From assembly GCA_964554795.1 (NCBI GenBank), contig CAZKQB010000019.1, forward strand, positions 1 to 50,542: a stretch of 50,542 bases of DNA. Direction: 5' to 3'. Source of the stretch: SFHK01 sp964554795. GTDB taxonomy: Bacteria; Bacillota; Clostridia; Christensenellales; Aristaeellaceae. Below are positions 1 through 8,897 of the stretch, one piece after another (the first letter of the stretch is position 1; each line of letters opens with the position of its first letter). The translations under genes were made by a program, and so were the position numbers. The notes beneath the pieces are model-generated. The model searched no databases. It was not told where the DNA came from and saw only the letters and a list, made by a program, of their open reading frames with translations.

Positions 1-3000
1 GTCTCCTGGAAGGACGCGGCAGACAGGAAGGACTCGGTAGCCAACGCAGCCTTGGTAATGCCCAGCAGGATGCGCTTTGCCGTGGCCGGGCGTCCGCCCT
101 CCTCCATCACGCGGCGGTTCTCCTGCTCGAAGGTGAAAATATCCACCAGAGAGCCAGGCAGCAGATTGGTATCGTTGGCATCCTCCACCTTGACCTTGCG
201 GAGCATCTGGCGCACAATCACCTCGATGTGCTTATCGGAAATTTCAACGCCCTGACGGCGGTATACCGACTGCACCTCGCGAACCTGATAGTCCTGCACG
301 GCACGAATGCCAAGGATACGAAGCAGGTCATGCGGGTTGATGGAGCCTTCAATCAGCTCATCGCCGGCACTCACGTGGTCGCCCTCGGAGACCTTGACCT
401 TGCTGCCGTAGTTGATCGGGTACTTCTTGGTTTCGCCCTCGCCATCGTCGGAGGTAATGATCAGCTCGCGGCGCTTTTTGCTGTCCTGCGACATGCGCAC
501 GATACCGCTGATCTCCGCCAGCGTGGCTTCCCTCTTGGGCTTTCTGGCCTCGAAGAGCTCCTCAACGCGGGGAAGACCCTGCGTGATATCCTCGCCGGTT
601 GCAACGCCGCCGGTGTGGAAGGTACGCATGGTAAGCTGCGTGCCGGGCTCGCCGATGGACTGAGCCGCAATGATGCCAACCGCTTCGCCCACGTCGACCA
701 GACGGCCATGCGCCATGTTTGCGCCGTAGCAACGGGCGCAAATACCGTTTTCGCACTGGCAGGTCAGAACCGAGCGAATCATGACCTCTTCAATGCCAGC
801 TGCGGTAATCTTCTTGGCCTGATCGTGGGTGATCAGCTCATTCTGCGCCACGATCAGCTCACCCGTTGCAGGATTGTACACGTCCTCGGCAGCCACGCGG
901 CCACGGACGCGCTCCTCAAGCTTCTCGATGCTCTCGCCGTCCGCCGTAATGTCCCGCACCTTCTGACCGCGGATGTTCTCGCCGCGGCGCTCGAAGCAGT
1001 CGATTTCGCGGATGATGATCTCCTGAGACACGTCCACCAGACGGCGGGTCATGTAACCGGAGTCGGCGGTACGCAGAGCGGTATCGGCCAGGGATTTACG
1101 GGAGCCGTGGGAGGACAGGAAGAATTCCAGAACGCCCAGACCCTCTCGGAAGTTTGCCTTGATGGGCAGCTCGATGATCTTTCCGGACGGAGAGGCCATT
1201 AGACCGCGCATACCGGCCAGCTGTCGAATCTGGTTGGTAGAACCACGGGCACCGGAATCGGCCATCATGTTGATGGGGTTGAACTTGTCGAGGCTCTTCA
1301 TAACCTCGGCGGTAACCTCGTTGGTGGCCTTCTCCCAAAGCTCGGTCACGTTGGTGTAGCGCTCGTTCTCGCTCAGACGGCCGCGGCGGAACTGGCGCTC
1401 AATCTCGTGCACCTTCTGCTCGGTCTCGGCCAGAATCGTCTTCTTTGCGGCAGGCACCTTAATGTCGGCCACAGAAACAGTAACGGCGCCGACGGTGGAA
1501 TACTTAAAGCCCATCGCCTTCACGCGGTCGAGCATGTTACTGGTGACGGTCACGCCGTGCACGCGGTAGCAGTCGTCAACGATCTTGCCCAGCTGCTTTT
1601 TGCCGACGACCTCGTCGATCTCCAAACGGAACATATCGTCGATGGTCTCACGGGGCTGACGACCCAGATCCTGCGGAATGGCCTCGTTGAAGATGACGCG
1701 GCCCATGGTCGTCTTGACGATGCGGCTGTAGGTCACGCCGTCGATCTCTCGGGTCATGCGGATGTTGCACAGCGCCTGCAGATCGAGCTCCTTGCAGTCG
1801 TATGCCATTTTGGCTTCGTTTACGTCGGTGAAGTACTTGCCCTCGCCCTTCGCGCCCTCGCGGATGATGGTCAGATAGTAGCAACCCATAACCATATCCT
1901 GCGTCGGGCAAACAACGGGCTTGCCGTCGGCGGGCTTGAGGATGTTGTTGGCGGCGAGCATCAGGAAGCGGGCTTCGGCCTGCGCCTCCATGCTCAGCGG
2001 CACGTGGATAGCCATCTGGTCACCGTCGAAGTCGGCGTTGAAGGCGGTGCAGCACAGCGGGTGCAGCTTCAGCGCCTTGCCCTCAACCAGCACCGGCTCG
2101 AACGCCTGAATGCCCAGACGGTGCAGCGTCGGCGCGCGGTTCAGCATGACCGGATGATCCTTAATTACGCCCTCGAGCACGTCCCATACCTCAGGACGCA
2201 GGCGCTCGACGTACTTCTTGGCGGTCTTTACGTTGGCAGCCAGCCCCAGGTTGACCAGGCGCTCGATAACGAAGGGCTTAAACAGCTCCAGCGCCATCTC
2301 CTTGGGCAGACCGCACTGATACATCTTGAGGTTCGGGCCTACGACGATAACGCTTCGGCCGGAATAGTCAACGCGCTTGCCCAGCAGGTTCTGACGGAAG
2401 CGTCCCTGCTTGCCACGCAGCAGGTCGGACAGGCTCTTCAGCTGACGTCCGCCCGCACCGGTCACGGCGCGGCCGCGGCGGCCGTTGTCGATCAGGGCAT
2501 CGACGGCTTCCTGAAGCATGCGCTTTTCGTTACGCACGATGATATCCGGCGCGCCCATTTCAAGCATTCTCTTAAGGCGATTGTTGCGGTTGATCACGCG
2601 GCGATACAGATCGTTCAGGTCGGCGGTGGCAAAGCGTCCGCCGTCCAGCTGTACCATGGGGCGCAGCTCCGGCGGGATAACCGGCACCACGTCCAGAATC
2701 ATCCACTCGGGCTTATTGCCGCTCTTGCGGAACGCCTCCACGACCTCCAGCCGCTTCACCAGCTGCTGGCGCTTCTGACCCTCGGTCTCGCGGGAGGTTT
2801 CCTTTTTGGACAGCGCTGCAAACTCGGCTCTGAGCTCCACAGCCAGCTGATCCAGATCGATCTCGCGCAGCATTTCACGCACGGCCTCGGCGCCGATGCC
2901 CACGCGGAACGCGGTCTCGCCGGTTTCCCTGTCCTTGGGGTATTCCTGCAGCTTGCGCTGATACTCGGCCTCGGTGAGCAGCTGATGCTTTTCAAGCGTC

Positions 3001-3425
3001 GTCTCGCCGGGATCAAGCACGATGTAGGCCGCAAAGTACAGCACCTGCTCCAGCGCGCGGGGGCTGATCTTCAGAAGGGTGCCCATGCGGGACGGAATGC
3101 CCTTGAAGTACCAGATGTGGCTGACCGGTGCAGCCAGCTCAATGTGACCCATGCGCTCGCGGCGAACCTTGGCCTTGGTGACCTCGACGCCGCACTTGTC
3201 GCACACAACGCCCTTATAGCGCGTGCGCTTGTATTTTCCGCAGTTGCACTCCCAGTCCTTGGTGGGCCCGAAAATGCGCTCGCAGAACAGACCGTCGCGC
3301 TCCGGCTTGAGCGTGCGGTAATTGATGGTTTCGGCCTTTTCTACCTCTCCGTGCGACCATTCGCGGATCTTTTCGGGAGACGCGAGATGGATCTGAATGG
3401 AATCGAGATTCGTCAGTTCAAACAA
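1..3425 (-). CDS. rpoC: DNA-directed RNA polymerase beta' subunit, 3' end cut by the window
   Basis: This is the catalytic beta' subunit of RNA polymerase. The reading frame runs from a TTG at 3425-3423 off the left edge (about 1141 codons seen). The start has a GAGAGGA ribosome site and gives MFELTNLDSIQIHLASPEKI, the usual RpoC N-terminus. The zinc-binding motif CNCGK..CDKC follows near residues 60-80, and the Mg-binding motif NADFDGDQMAVH lies near 2016-2055. At the edge the protein reads LGITKAALATESFLSAASFQ, so only about the last 60 residues are missing. It sits 94 bases downstream of rpoB on the same strand and is surely co-transcribed. Large plus-strand frames over it are shadows. Confidence 0.97.
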   Translation of the reverse strand, partial: MFELTNLDSIQIHLASPEKIREWSHGEVEKAETINYRTLKPERDGLFCERIFGPTKDWECNCGKYKRTRYKGVVCDKCGVEVTKAKVRRERMGHIELAAPVSHIWYFKGIPSRMGTLLKISPRALEQVLYFAAYIVLDPGETTLEKHQLLTEAEYQRKLQEYPKDRETGETAFRVGIGAEAVREMLREIDLDQLAVELRAEFAALSKKETSRETEGQKRQQLVKRLEVVEAFRKSGNKPEWMILDVVPVIPPELRPMVQLDGGRFATADLNDLYRRVINRNNRLKRMLEMGAPDIIVRNEKRMLQEAVDALIDNGRRGRAVTGAGGRQLKSLSDLLRGKQGRFRQNLLGKRVDYSGRSVIVVGPNLKMYQCGLPKEMALELFKPFVIERLVNLGLAANVKTAKKYVERLRPEVWDVLEGVIKDHPVMLNRAPTLHRLGIQAFEPVLVEGKALKLHPLCCTAFNADFDGDQMAIHVPLSMEAQAEARFLMLAANNILKPADGKPVVCPTQDMVMGCYYLTIIREGAKGEGKYFTDVNEAKMAYDCKELDLQALCNIRMTREIDGVTYSRIVKTTMGRVIFNEAIPQDLGRQPRETIDDMFRLEIDEVVGKKQLGKIVDDCYRVHGVTVTSNMLDRVKAMGFKYSTVGAVTVSVADIKVPAAKKTILAETEQKVHEIERQFRRGRLSENERYTNVTELWEKATNEVTAEVMKSLDKFNPINMMADSGARGSTNQIRQLAGMRGLMASPSGKIIELPIKANFREGLGVLEFFLSSHGSRKSLADTALRTADSGYMTRRLVDVSQEIIIREIDCFERRGENIRGQKVRDITADGESIEKLEERVRGRVAAEDVYNPATGELIVAQNELITHDQAKKITAAGIEEVMIRSVLTCQCENGICARCYGANMAHGRLVDVGEAVGIIAAQSIGEPGTQLTMRTFHTGGVATGEDITQGLPRVEELFEARKPKREATLAEISGIVRMSQDSKKRRELIITSDDGEGETKKYPINYGSKVKVSEGDHVSAGDELIEGSINPHDLLRILGIRAVQDYQVREVQSVYRRQGVEISDKHIEVIVRQMLRKVKVEDANDTNLLPGSLVDIFTFEQENRRVMEEGGRPATAKRILLGITKAALATESFLSAASFQE

Positions 3426-3451
3426 GAGATGTCCTCTCCCTTCTCAAAGGC

Positions 3452-3481
3452 GCGCGCGGTATCCGTGGAGTGACCGCGCGC
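3452..3481 (-). other. rpoB-rpoC intergenic hairpin
   Basis: A perfect 9-bp GC-rich inverted repeat (GCGCGCGGT/ACCGCGCGC, 12-base loop) lies between rpoB and rpoC. No U-tract follows on the minus strand, so it looks like an RNA-processing or stabilising hairpin rather than a full terminator. Confidence 0.6.
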
Positions 3482-3519
3482 AATCGGCACTCGTCATGCG
3501 TGGGGCGCTGATGCCGCCC

Positions 3520-6500
3520 TTATTCGTCGCCCAGATCGTCAATATCGTCCAGGCCGTCGTCCAGATCCAGATTCTCAAAGTCGAAGTCGTCGGCAGTGGC
3601 ATCCTCGTCGCCCTCGTCGAAGGAGGCGATCGCGGCGGTGAGCTCGTCCTTGAACTCGCTTTCCGGCGCGAGATCCTCGTCCTCCAGCTCGCGGATGATG
3701 ATCTCCTGCTTGTCGGCGGAGAGCACCTTGATGTCCAGTGCCAGAGACTGAAGCTCCTTGATCAGCACCTTAAACGATTCTGGCACGCCCGGATCGGGGA
3801 TGTTCTCGCCCTTCACGATGGCTTCGTAGGTCTTCACGCGGCCGACGACATCGTCGGACTTGACGGTGAGGATTTCCTGAAGCACATGGCTCGCGCCGTA
3901 GGCCTCCAGTGCCCAGACTTCCATTTCGCCAAAGCGCTGACCGCCGAACTGCGCCTTACCGCCCAGAGGCTGCTGGGTAACCAGCGAGTACGGGCCGGTA
4001 GAGCGAGCGTGAATCTTGTCATCGACCAGGTGATGTAGCTTAAGGTAGTACATATAGCCAACGGTGACGGGGTTGTCGAACTTGTCCCCCGTGCGGCCGT
4101 CGTACACGTCCAGTTTACCCTGCGTGTTGATGCCGATTTTGCTGAACTGGATGGTCGGCCGCCCCTTCTCGTCAAACAGCGGGCCGTCCTCCACCTGCGA
4201 GGCACGAGTGAGCATATCGTTGATATCCTCGTCGTTCGCACCGTCGAACACGGGCGTAGCGACATGCCAGCCCAGCGCGCGGGCAGCGAGACCCAGGTGT
4301 ACCTCCAGAACCTGACCGATGTTCATTCGGGAAGGCACGCCCAGCGGGTTCAGCACGATGTCCAGCGGCGTACCGTCGGCCAGGAACGGCATGTCCTCCT
4401 CCGGCAGGATGCGGGACACAACGCCCTTGTTACCATGACGGCCGGCCATCTTGTCGCCCACGGAGATCTTTCTCTTCTGAGCGATGTAGACGCGCACCAT
4501 CTGATTGACGCCGGGAGCCAGCTCGTCATGATTCTCGCGGGTGAAGATTTTCACGTCCACGATGATGCCGAACTCGCCGTGCGGCACGCGCAGGGAGGTA
4601 TCGCGAACCTCGCGCGCCTTATCGCCGAAGATGGCGCGCAACAGACGCTCTTCCGCCGTCAGCTCGGTTTCGCCCTTCGGGGTAACCTTGCCGACCAGAA
4701 TATCGTTTGCGCGAACCTCCGCACCGATGCGGATGATGCCGCGCTCGTCCAGATCCCTCAGCGCATCCTCGCCCACGCCGGGAATGTCGCGGGTAATTTC
4801 CTCGCTGCCCAGCTTGGTGTCGCGCGCCTCGGATTCGTACTCTTCAATATGAATCGAGGTATACATGTCGTCCTTGACCAGACGTTCGCTGATCAGAACG
4901 GCGTCCTCGTAATTGTAGCCCTCCCAAGTCATGAAGCCGATGAGCACGTTCTTGCCCAGTGCGATTTCGCCCTCGTCCGTGCTCGGGCCGTCGGCCAGCA
5001 CCTGACGCACGTCAACCGCCTCGCCCTGCGAAACCACGGGATGCATGTTGATGCAAGTGCCCTGGTTGGAGCGGGCAAACTTGGACAGATGATACACGTG
5101 ATTCTCGCCCTTTTCGTCGCGGATGACGATTTCGTCGGCCGTCACGCGGGCAACGACGCCCTTCTGCTTGGACAGCATCACAACGCCGGAGTCGCAGGCA
5201 GCCTTGTACTCGATGCCAGTGCCCACGATGGGCGCCTCCGGCTTGAGCAGCGGCACAGCCTGGCGCTGCATGTTGGAGCCCATCAGCGCGCGGTTTGCGT
5301 CGTCGTTCTCAAGGAAGGGAATCATGCCGGTGGCGATGGAGATCAGCTGGCGGGGACTGACGTCGATATAGTCGACCTTGTCCTTGTCAATCTCGATGAT
5401 CTCATCGCGGCGGCGCACGGTGATGCGGTCGTTGATGAAATGACCCTCGGCATCCAGAGGCTCGTTGGCCTGCGCGATGACAAACTGGTCTTCCTCGTCG
5501 GCGGTCATGTATACGATCTCGTCCGTAACCACGCCAGTTTCGTGATCCACGCGGCGATACGGCGCTTCGATGAAGCCGTACTCATTGATGCGGGCGTAGG
5601 TAGCCAGCGAACCGATCAGACCGATGTTCGGGCCTTCAGGCGTTTCAATCGGGCAGATGCGGCCATAGTGCGAATAGTGAACGTCGCGCACGGCGAAGGA
5701 CGCGCGCTCGCGGTTCAGACCGCCCGGGCCCAAAGCGGAAAGACGGCGCTTATGCGTCAACTCAGCCAACGGGTTCGGCTGATCCATGAACTGGCTCAGC
5801 TGCGAGGATCCGAAGAACTCCTTGATGGCGGCGGACACGGGGCGGATGTTGATCAGATCCTGCGGACGAACCTTGTCCAGATCCTGAATAGCCATGCGCT
5901 CCTTGACCACGCGCTCCAGACGGGACAGACCCACGCGAATCTGGTTCTGCAGAAGCTCGCCCACGCTGCGCAGGCGGCGGTTGCCCAGATGATCGATATC
6001 GTCGATCTCGCCAATGCCGTAGAACAGGCCGAACTGATAGCTGACGGAGGCCAGAATATCGTCCACCAGAATATGCTTGGGCACGAGGTCGTTCATCGCA
6101 GCCTTCAGCGCCTCATTAAGGGGACTGCCATCCTGCTTCACCTTTTCGAGCAGGGCAACCAGCGTCGGAACGTGCACGCGCTCGCGCACCTTCAGAGCAT
6201 TCCCGTCAAACTCGCTGTACAGCGCGGCATCGTAGCCGGCCAGGAACTCGGAAAGCTCGGCAAAATTGTTGCCGACAACCTTCACCTCATGACCGTCCAC
6301 CATAATCAGCACGCGGTTGATGCCGGCGTTCTGAATCGTCTCCGCCATCTCGCGGGAAATGCGGTTGCCCGCCTCCACCAGTACCTCGCCGGAATAGGGA
6401 TGCGTTATGGTTTCGGCAGCCTCCTGTCCGCGGATGCGGGCAGCCAGCGCCAGCTTTTTATTGAACTTATAGCGGCCCACGTGCGCCAGATCGTAGCGTT

Positions 6501-7308
6501 TGGGGTCGAAGAACAGGGCATTGATCAGGCTGGTGGCGGATTCCACCGACGGCGGCTCGCCGGGGCGCAGCTTGTTGTAAATCTCAATCAGCGCCTGCTC
6601 CCTGCGGGACTTGAAGCGCTCGCTCTTGTCCTCGGAGGAATCGCGGGCGATGGTGGCGCTCACGCGCTCGTCGTTGCCCAGAAGGTCGATGATCTCCGCA
6701 TCGGACTCCACGCCCATAGCGCGCAGAAGCACCGTGAGGGGCAGCTTGCGCGCGCGGTCGATACGGGCATACAGCACGTTGTTCGCGTCGGTTTCATACT
6801 CGATCCACGCGCCGCGGTTGGGGATCATCTGCGCGGAATAGAGGAACGCGCCGGTTTTGTCGATGGCGCGGGAAAAGTACACGCCGGGGGAACGCACGAG
6901 CTGCGATACGATTACGCGCTCGGCGCCGTTGATGATAAAGGTGCCGTAATCGGTCATGATGGGGAAGTCGCCCATGAAGACCTCGGACTCCTTGATTTCA
7001 CCGGTGTCGCGGTTGGTCAGGCGGACGGTCACCTTCAGGGGCGCAGCATAGGTCTGGTCGCGCTCCTTGCACTTTTCCAGCGTGTTCTTCGGGGTGTCGT
7101 CCAGCGTGTAGTCAACGAACTCCAGCGCCAGACTCTCGGTGTAGTCCGTGATCGGAGATACGTCGGCCAGAACCTCTCTGAGGTCTTCCTTCAGAAAATG
7201 CTGATATGAATTCTTCTGAACCTCAATCAGGTCCGGTACGCCCAGCGCCTCTTCAATGCGGGCAAAGCTCATTCTTGTACGCTTTCCCTGTTTCACCGGA
7301 TGGACCAT
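3520..7308 (-). CDS. rpoB: DNA-directed RNA polymerase beta subunit
   Basis: This is the 1262-residue beta subunit. I place the start at ATG 7308 (MVHPVKQGKRTRMSFARIEE), with AAGGAG 11 bases upstream. A GTG at 7320 in the same frame overlaps that ribosome site. The rifampicin region (about 5700-5820) reads GSSQLSQFMDQPNPLAELTH then KRRLSALGPGG. The residues corresponding to E. coli Asp516, His526 and Ser531 are all the sensitive type. The C-terminus has the typical GDKMAGRHGNKG region and GGKAQFGGQRFGEMEVWAL, then an unusually long acidic tail (ELEDEDLAPESEF, later DDGLDDIDDLGDE). The gene is followed by rpoC. The rplJ-rplL pair that normally precedes rpoB is not here; a divergent rpiB is next door. 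Confidence 0.98.
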   Translation of the reverse strand: MVHPVKQGKRTRMSFARIEEALGVPDLIEVQKNSYQHFLKEDLREVLADVSPITDYTESLALEFVDYTLDDTPKNTLEKCKERDQTYAAPLKVTVRLTNRDTGEIKESEVFMGDFPIMTDYGTFIINGAERVIVSQLVRSPGVYFSRAIDKTGAFLYSAQMIPNRGAWIEYETDANNVLYARIDRARKLPLTVLLRAMGVESDAEIIDLLGNDERVSATIARDSSEDKSERFKSRREQALIEIYNKLRPGEPPSVESATSLINALFFDPKRYDLAHVGRYKFNKKLALAARIRGQEAAETITHPYSGEVLVEAGNRISREMAETIQNAGINRVLIMVDGHEVKVVGNNFAELSEFLAGYDAALYSEFDGNALKVRERVHVPTLVALLEKVKQDGSPLNEALKAAMNDLVPKHILVDDILASVSYQFGLFYGIGEIDDIDHLGNRRLRSVGELLQNQIRVGLSRLERVVKERMAIQDLDKVRPQDLINIRPVSAAIKEFFGSSQLSQFMDQPNPLAELTHKRRLSALGPGGLNRERASFAVRDVHYSHYGRICPIETPEGPNIGLIGSLATYARINEYGFIEAPYRRVDHETGVVTDEIVYMTADEEDQFVIAQANEPLDAEGHFINDRITVRRRDEIIEIDKDKVDYIDVSPRQLISIATGMIPFLENDDANRALMGSNMQRQAVPLLKPEAPIVGTGIEYKAACDSGVVMLSKQKGVVARVTADEIVIRDEKGENHVYHLSKFARSNQGTCINMHPVVSQGEAVDVRQVLADGPSTDEGEIALGKNVLIGFMTWEGYNYEDAVLISERLVKDDMYTSIHIEEYESEARDTKLGSEEITRDIPGVGEDALRDLDERGIIRIGAEVRANDILVGKVTPKGETELTAEERLLRAIFGDKAREVRDTSLRVPHGEFGIIVDVKIFTRENHDELAPGVNQMVRVYIAQKRKISVGDKMAGRHGNKGVVSRILPEEDMPFLADGTPLDIVLNPLGVPSRMNIGQVLEVHLGLAARALGWHVATPVFDGANDEDINDMLTRASQVEDGPLFDEKGRPTIQFSKIGINTQGKLDVYDGRTGDKFDNPVTVGYMYYLKLHHLVDDKIHARSTGPYSLVTQQPLGGKAQFGGQRFGEMEVWALEAYGASHVLQEILTVKSDDVVGRVKTYEAIVKGENIPDPGVPESFKVLIKELQSLALDIKVLSADKQEIIIRELEDEDLAPESEFKDELTAAIASFDEGDEDATADDFDFENLDLDDGLDDIDDLGDE

Positions 7309-7337
7309 ATTCGCCCTCACTCCTTACCTGTCCTGAA

Positions 7338-7354
7338 GCCGCCCGCCGGGCGGC
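7338..7354 (-). other. Hairpin in rpoB leader
   Basis: A 7-bp GC stem (GCCGCCC/GGGCGGC, loop of 3) lies in the rpoB 5' leader about 30 bases before the ATG and just upstream of the ribosome site. It could affect translation initiation. No function is proven. Confidence 0.4.
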
Positions 7355-7500
7355 GGAAATCCGTGATGCCGCGCAGTTAATTCTTTGCTAAAAATCGCTT
7401 CTGCCCCGCATCCTTCTGCTCGCCGGGCAGCTTGACCGCAACCGATTTTTGCATCATCGGTATGCAAAACGGCTTTTGCTCCATAATAACGCAGTATATG

Positions 7501-7529
7501 ATTATATCATAACCCATTTGTCACGTCAA
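7501..7529 (-). promoter_or_regulatory. rpoBC promoter
   Basis: On the minus strand, TTGACG and TATAAT are separated by 17 bases, with TATG just before the -10 box. It drives rpoBC with a leader of roughly 185 nt. Confidence 0.85.
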
Positions 7530-7697
7530 CCCCATATCGCCGTTCTTTCCCGTCTATACGCGGCAAATTCTCAAAATTTAACACAAAAATCTCCTTCTAC
7601 CCGGACTTTTCCCTCGCTTGCTTGCTCGGCAGTTATGTTGCGTTAAACTTTGTTTTTGCAGGATTTCCTGCATTTTTCTCTCCCTCGTAAAAATTGA

Positions 7698-7726
7698 TTG
7701 CAATACCTGCGTGCACGATATATAAT
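7698..7726 (+). promoter_or_regulatory. rpiB operon promoter
   Basis: TTGCAA and a perfect TATAAT (7721-7726) are spaced by 17 bases. The box lies 32 bases before rpiB and diverges from the rpoBC promoter. The interval 7530-7697 between them holds nothing else I recognise. Confidence 0.75.
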
Positions 7727-7758
7727 AAAGGCGAATAAACGATTCGGAGGATGTCGGA

Positions 7759-8205
7759 ATGAAAATTGCTTTCGGCTGCGACCACCGCGGATATATATTG
7801 AAGGAAGCCATCGTTGCTCATCTGCGCGAAAATGGCCACGAGGTTCTGGATATGGGCACGGATTCGACCCAGCGAGTGGACTATCCCATATACGGCGAGA
7901 AGGTCGGCTGCGCGGTTGCGTCCGGCGAATGCGAGCTGGGCATTGTTGTATGCGGCACAGGCTTTGGCATTTCGCTTGCGGCAGGCAGTGTAAAGGGCGT
8001 TCGCGCCATCTGCTGCTCGGATGCCTACACCGCCCGCCTGACCCGCGAGCACAACAACGCCAATGTGCTGGCGCTGGGGGCGATGGTCGTGGGCGAGGGA
8101 CTGGCACTGGAGCTTATCGATACGTTTTTAAGCGCCAAATTTGAGGGCGGCCGTCATCAGCGTCGTTTGGATATGCTGGATGAGATTCGCACCCGAAACG
8201 CGTAA
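7759..8205 (+). CDS. rpiB: Ribose-5-phosphate isomerase B / RpiB-LacAB family
   Basis: This 148-residue protein interconverts ribose 5-phosphate and ribulose 5-phosphate in the pentose phosphate pathway. It starts MKIAFGCDHRGYILKEAI, the usual RpiB opening. It has the active-site cysteine segment VVCGTGFGISLAAG (about residues 64-77) and the EHNNANVLALG segment near residue 95-105. Length matches the family. The start has CGGAGG upstream. LacA/LacB galactose-6-phosphate isomerases share this fold; the ordinary RpiB role is favoured because no tagatose pathway genes are nearby. The peptidase-like gene follows after 17 bases, so the three genes to 10777 probably form one operon. Confidence 0.9.
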   Translation: MKIAFGCDHRGYILKEAIVAHLRENGHEVLDMGTDSTQRVDYPIYGEKVGCAVASGECELGIVVCGTGFGISLAAGSVKGVRAICCSDAYTARLTREHNNANVLALGAMVVGEGLALELIDTFLSAKFEGGRHQRRLDMLDEIRTRNA

Positions 8206-8222
8206 GCACGGAGGAACAAAAG

Positions 8223-8897
8223 ATGCAGATTACCGGAAAATACGGCTTTGTAACCGTGAACGGGCGCACGCTTCGCTTTCTGAATCAGCGCTCGCGCGAG
8301 TGGACGCACCCCTATGAGTACCCGCCGCATCCCGGCGGAACGCTGACCAGCTCCGGCTGCGGCATTTTTTCTGCCTGCCACGCCGCCGAGATCATGAGCG
8401 GTAAGCGCGTCAGTCCCGAGCTGCTGGCCGATTTTTCCTGCCGCGAAGGCGGGCGCGGCGACGACGGCACAAACCGTCCGAAGCTTCTGGCTGCGATGCA
8501 GGAAAAGGGTCTGGCCGCCTCTTACGGCTTCCGCTACGATGGCGACGGCCTTCTAAACGACCATGAAGCGCTCTGGCAGACGATGCAGGATGGCGGCTGT
8601 GCGCTGTGCAACCTGCGCGTGGGGCACATCGTTACCTTGATTGCCGCGCGCGAGCAGAACGGCGAGCGCCAGCTTCTGGCCATGGACTGCCACAGCGAAA
8701 GCGGCGACGAACGCGTGCGCGATCACGTGATCGAAGTGCTGGAGAACAGCGCCGTCGTCTCTGCCGTCACAAATCAGCGCGGGCTCGTTACCGGTTATCA
8801 GGTGAATTACGGCCTGTTCTGGGTTCCCCTGACCCTGCCGCGCGATTTCAACCTGCTGCACCCGCTTAAGAAAGAAATGGAGGAATCCACATGCTGA
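8223..8897 (+). CDS. Peptidase C39-like cysteine peptidase-fold protein
   Basis: This is a 224-residue protein without a signal peptide or membrane segment. Residues 42-52 (TSSGCGIFSAC) resemble the GCGPTS active-site helix of papain-like C39-type proteins. His135 (VGHIVTLIA) and Asp155 (AMDCHSES) are placed to complete a Cys46-His-Asp triad. C39-like domains process leader peptides or act as stand-alone peptidases; the substrate here is unknown. The gene overlaps the next one by 7 bases (ATGCTGA), so it is translationally coupled to a heparinase-family gene, an unusual partnership. The fold assignment is from motifs only. Confidence 0.6.
   Translation: MQITGKYGFVTVNGRTLRFLNQRSREWTHPYEYPPHPGGTLTSSGCGIFSACHAAEIMSGKRVSPELLADFSCREGGRGDDGTNRPKLLAAMQEKGLAASYGFRYDGDGLLNDHEALWQTMQDGGCALCNLRVGHIVTLIAAREQNGERQLLAMDCHSESGDERVRDHVIEVLENSAVVSAVTNQRGLVTGYQVNYGLFWVPLTLPRDFNLLHPLKKEMEESTC

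Noticed and set aside
4264..7209. Long plus-strand open frame (981 codons) over rpoB, and a 688-codon one over rpoC
   Set aside because: These are antisense shadows of highly conserved rpoB and rpoC caused by GC-rich codon use. They have no ribosome site or family pattern.
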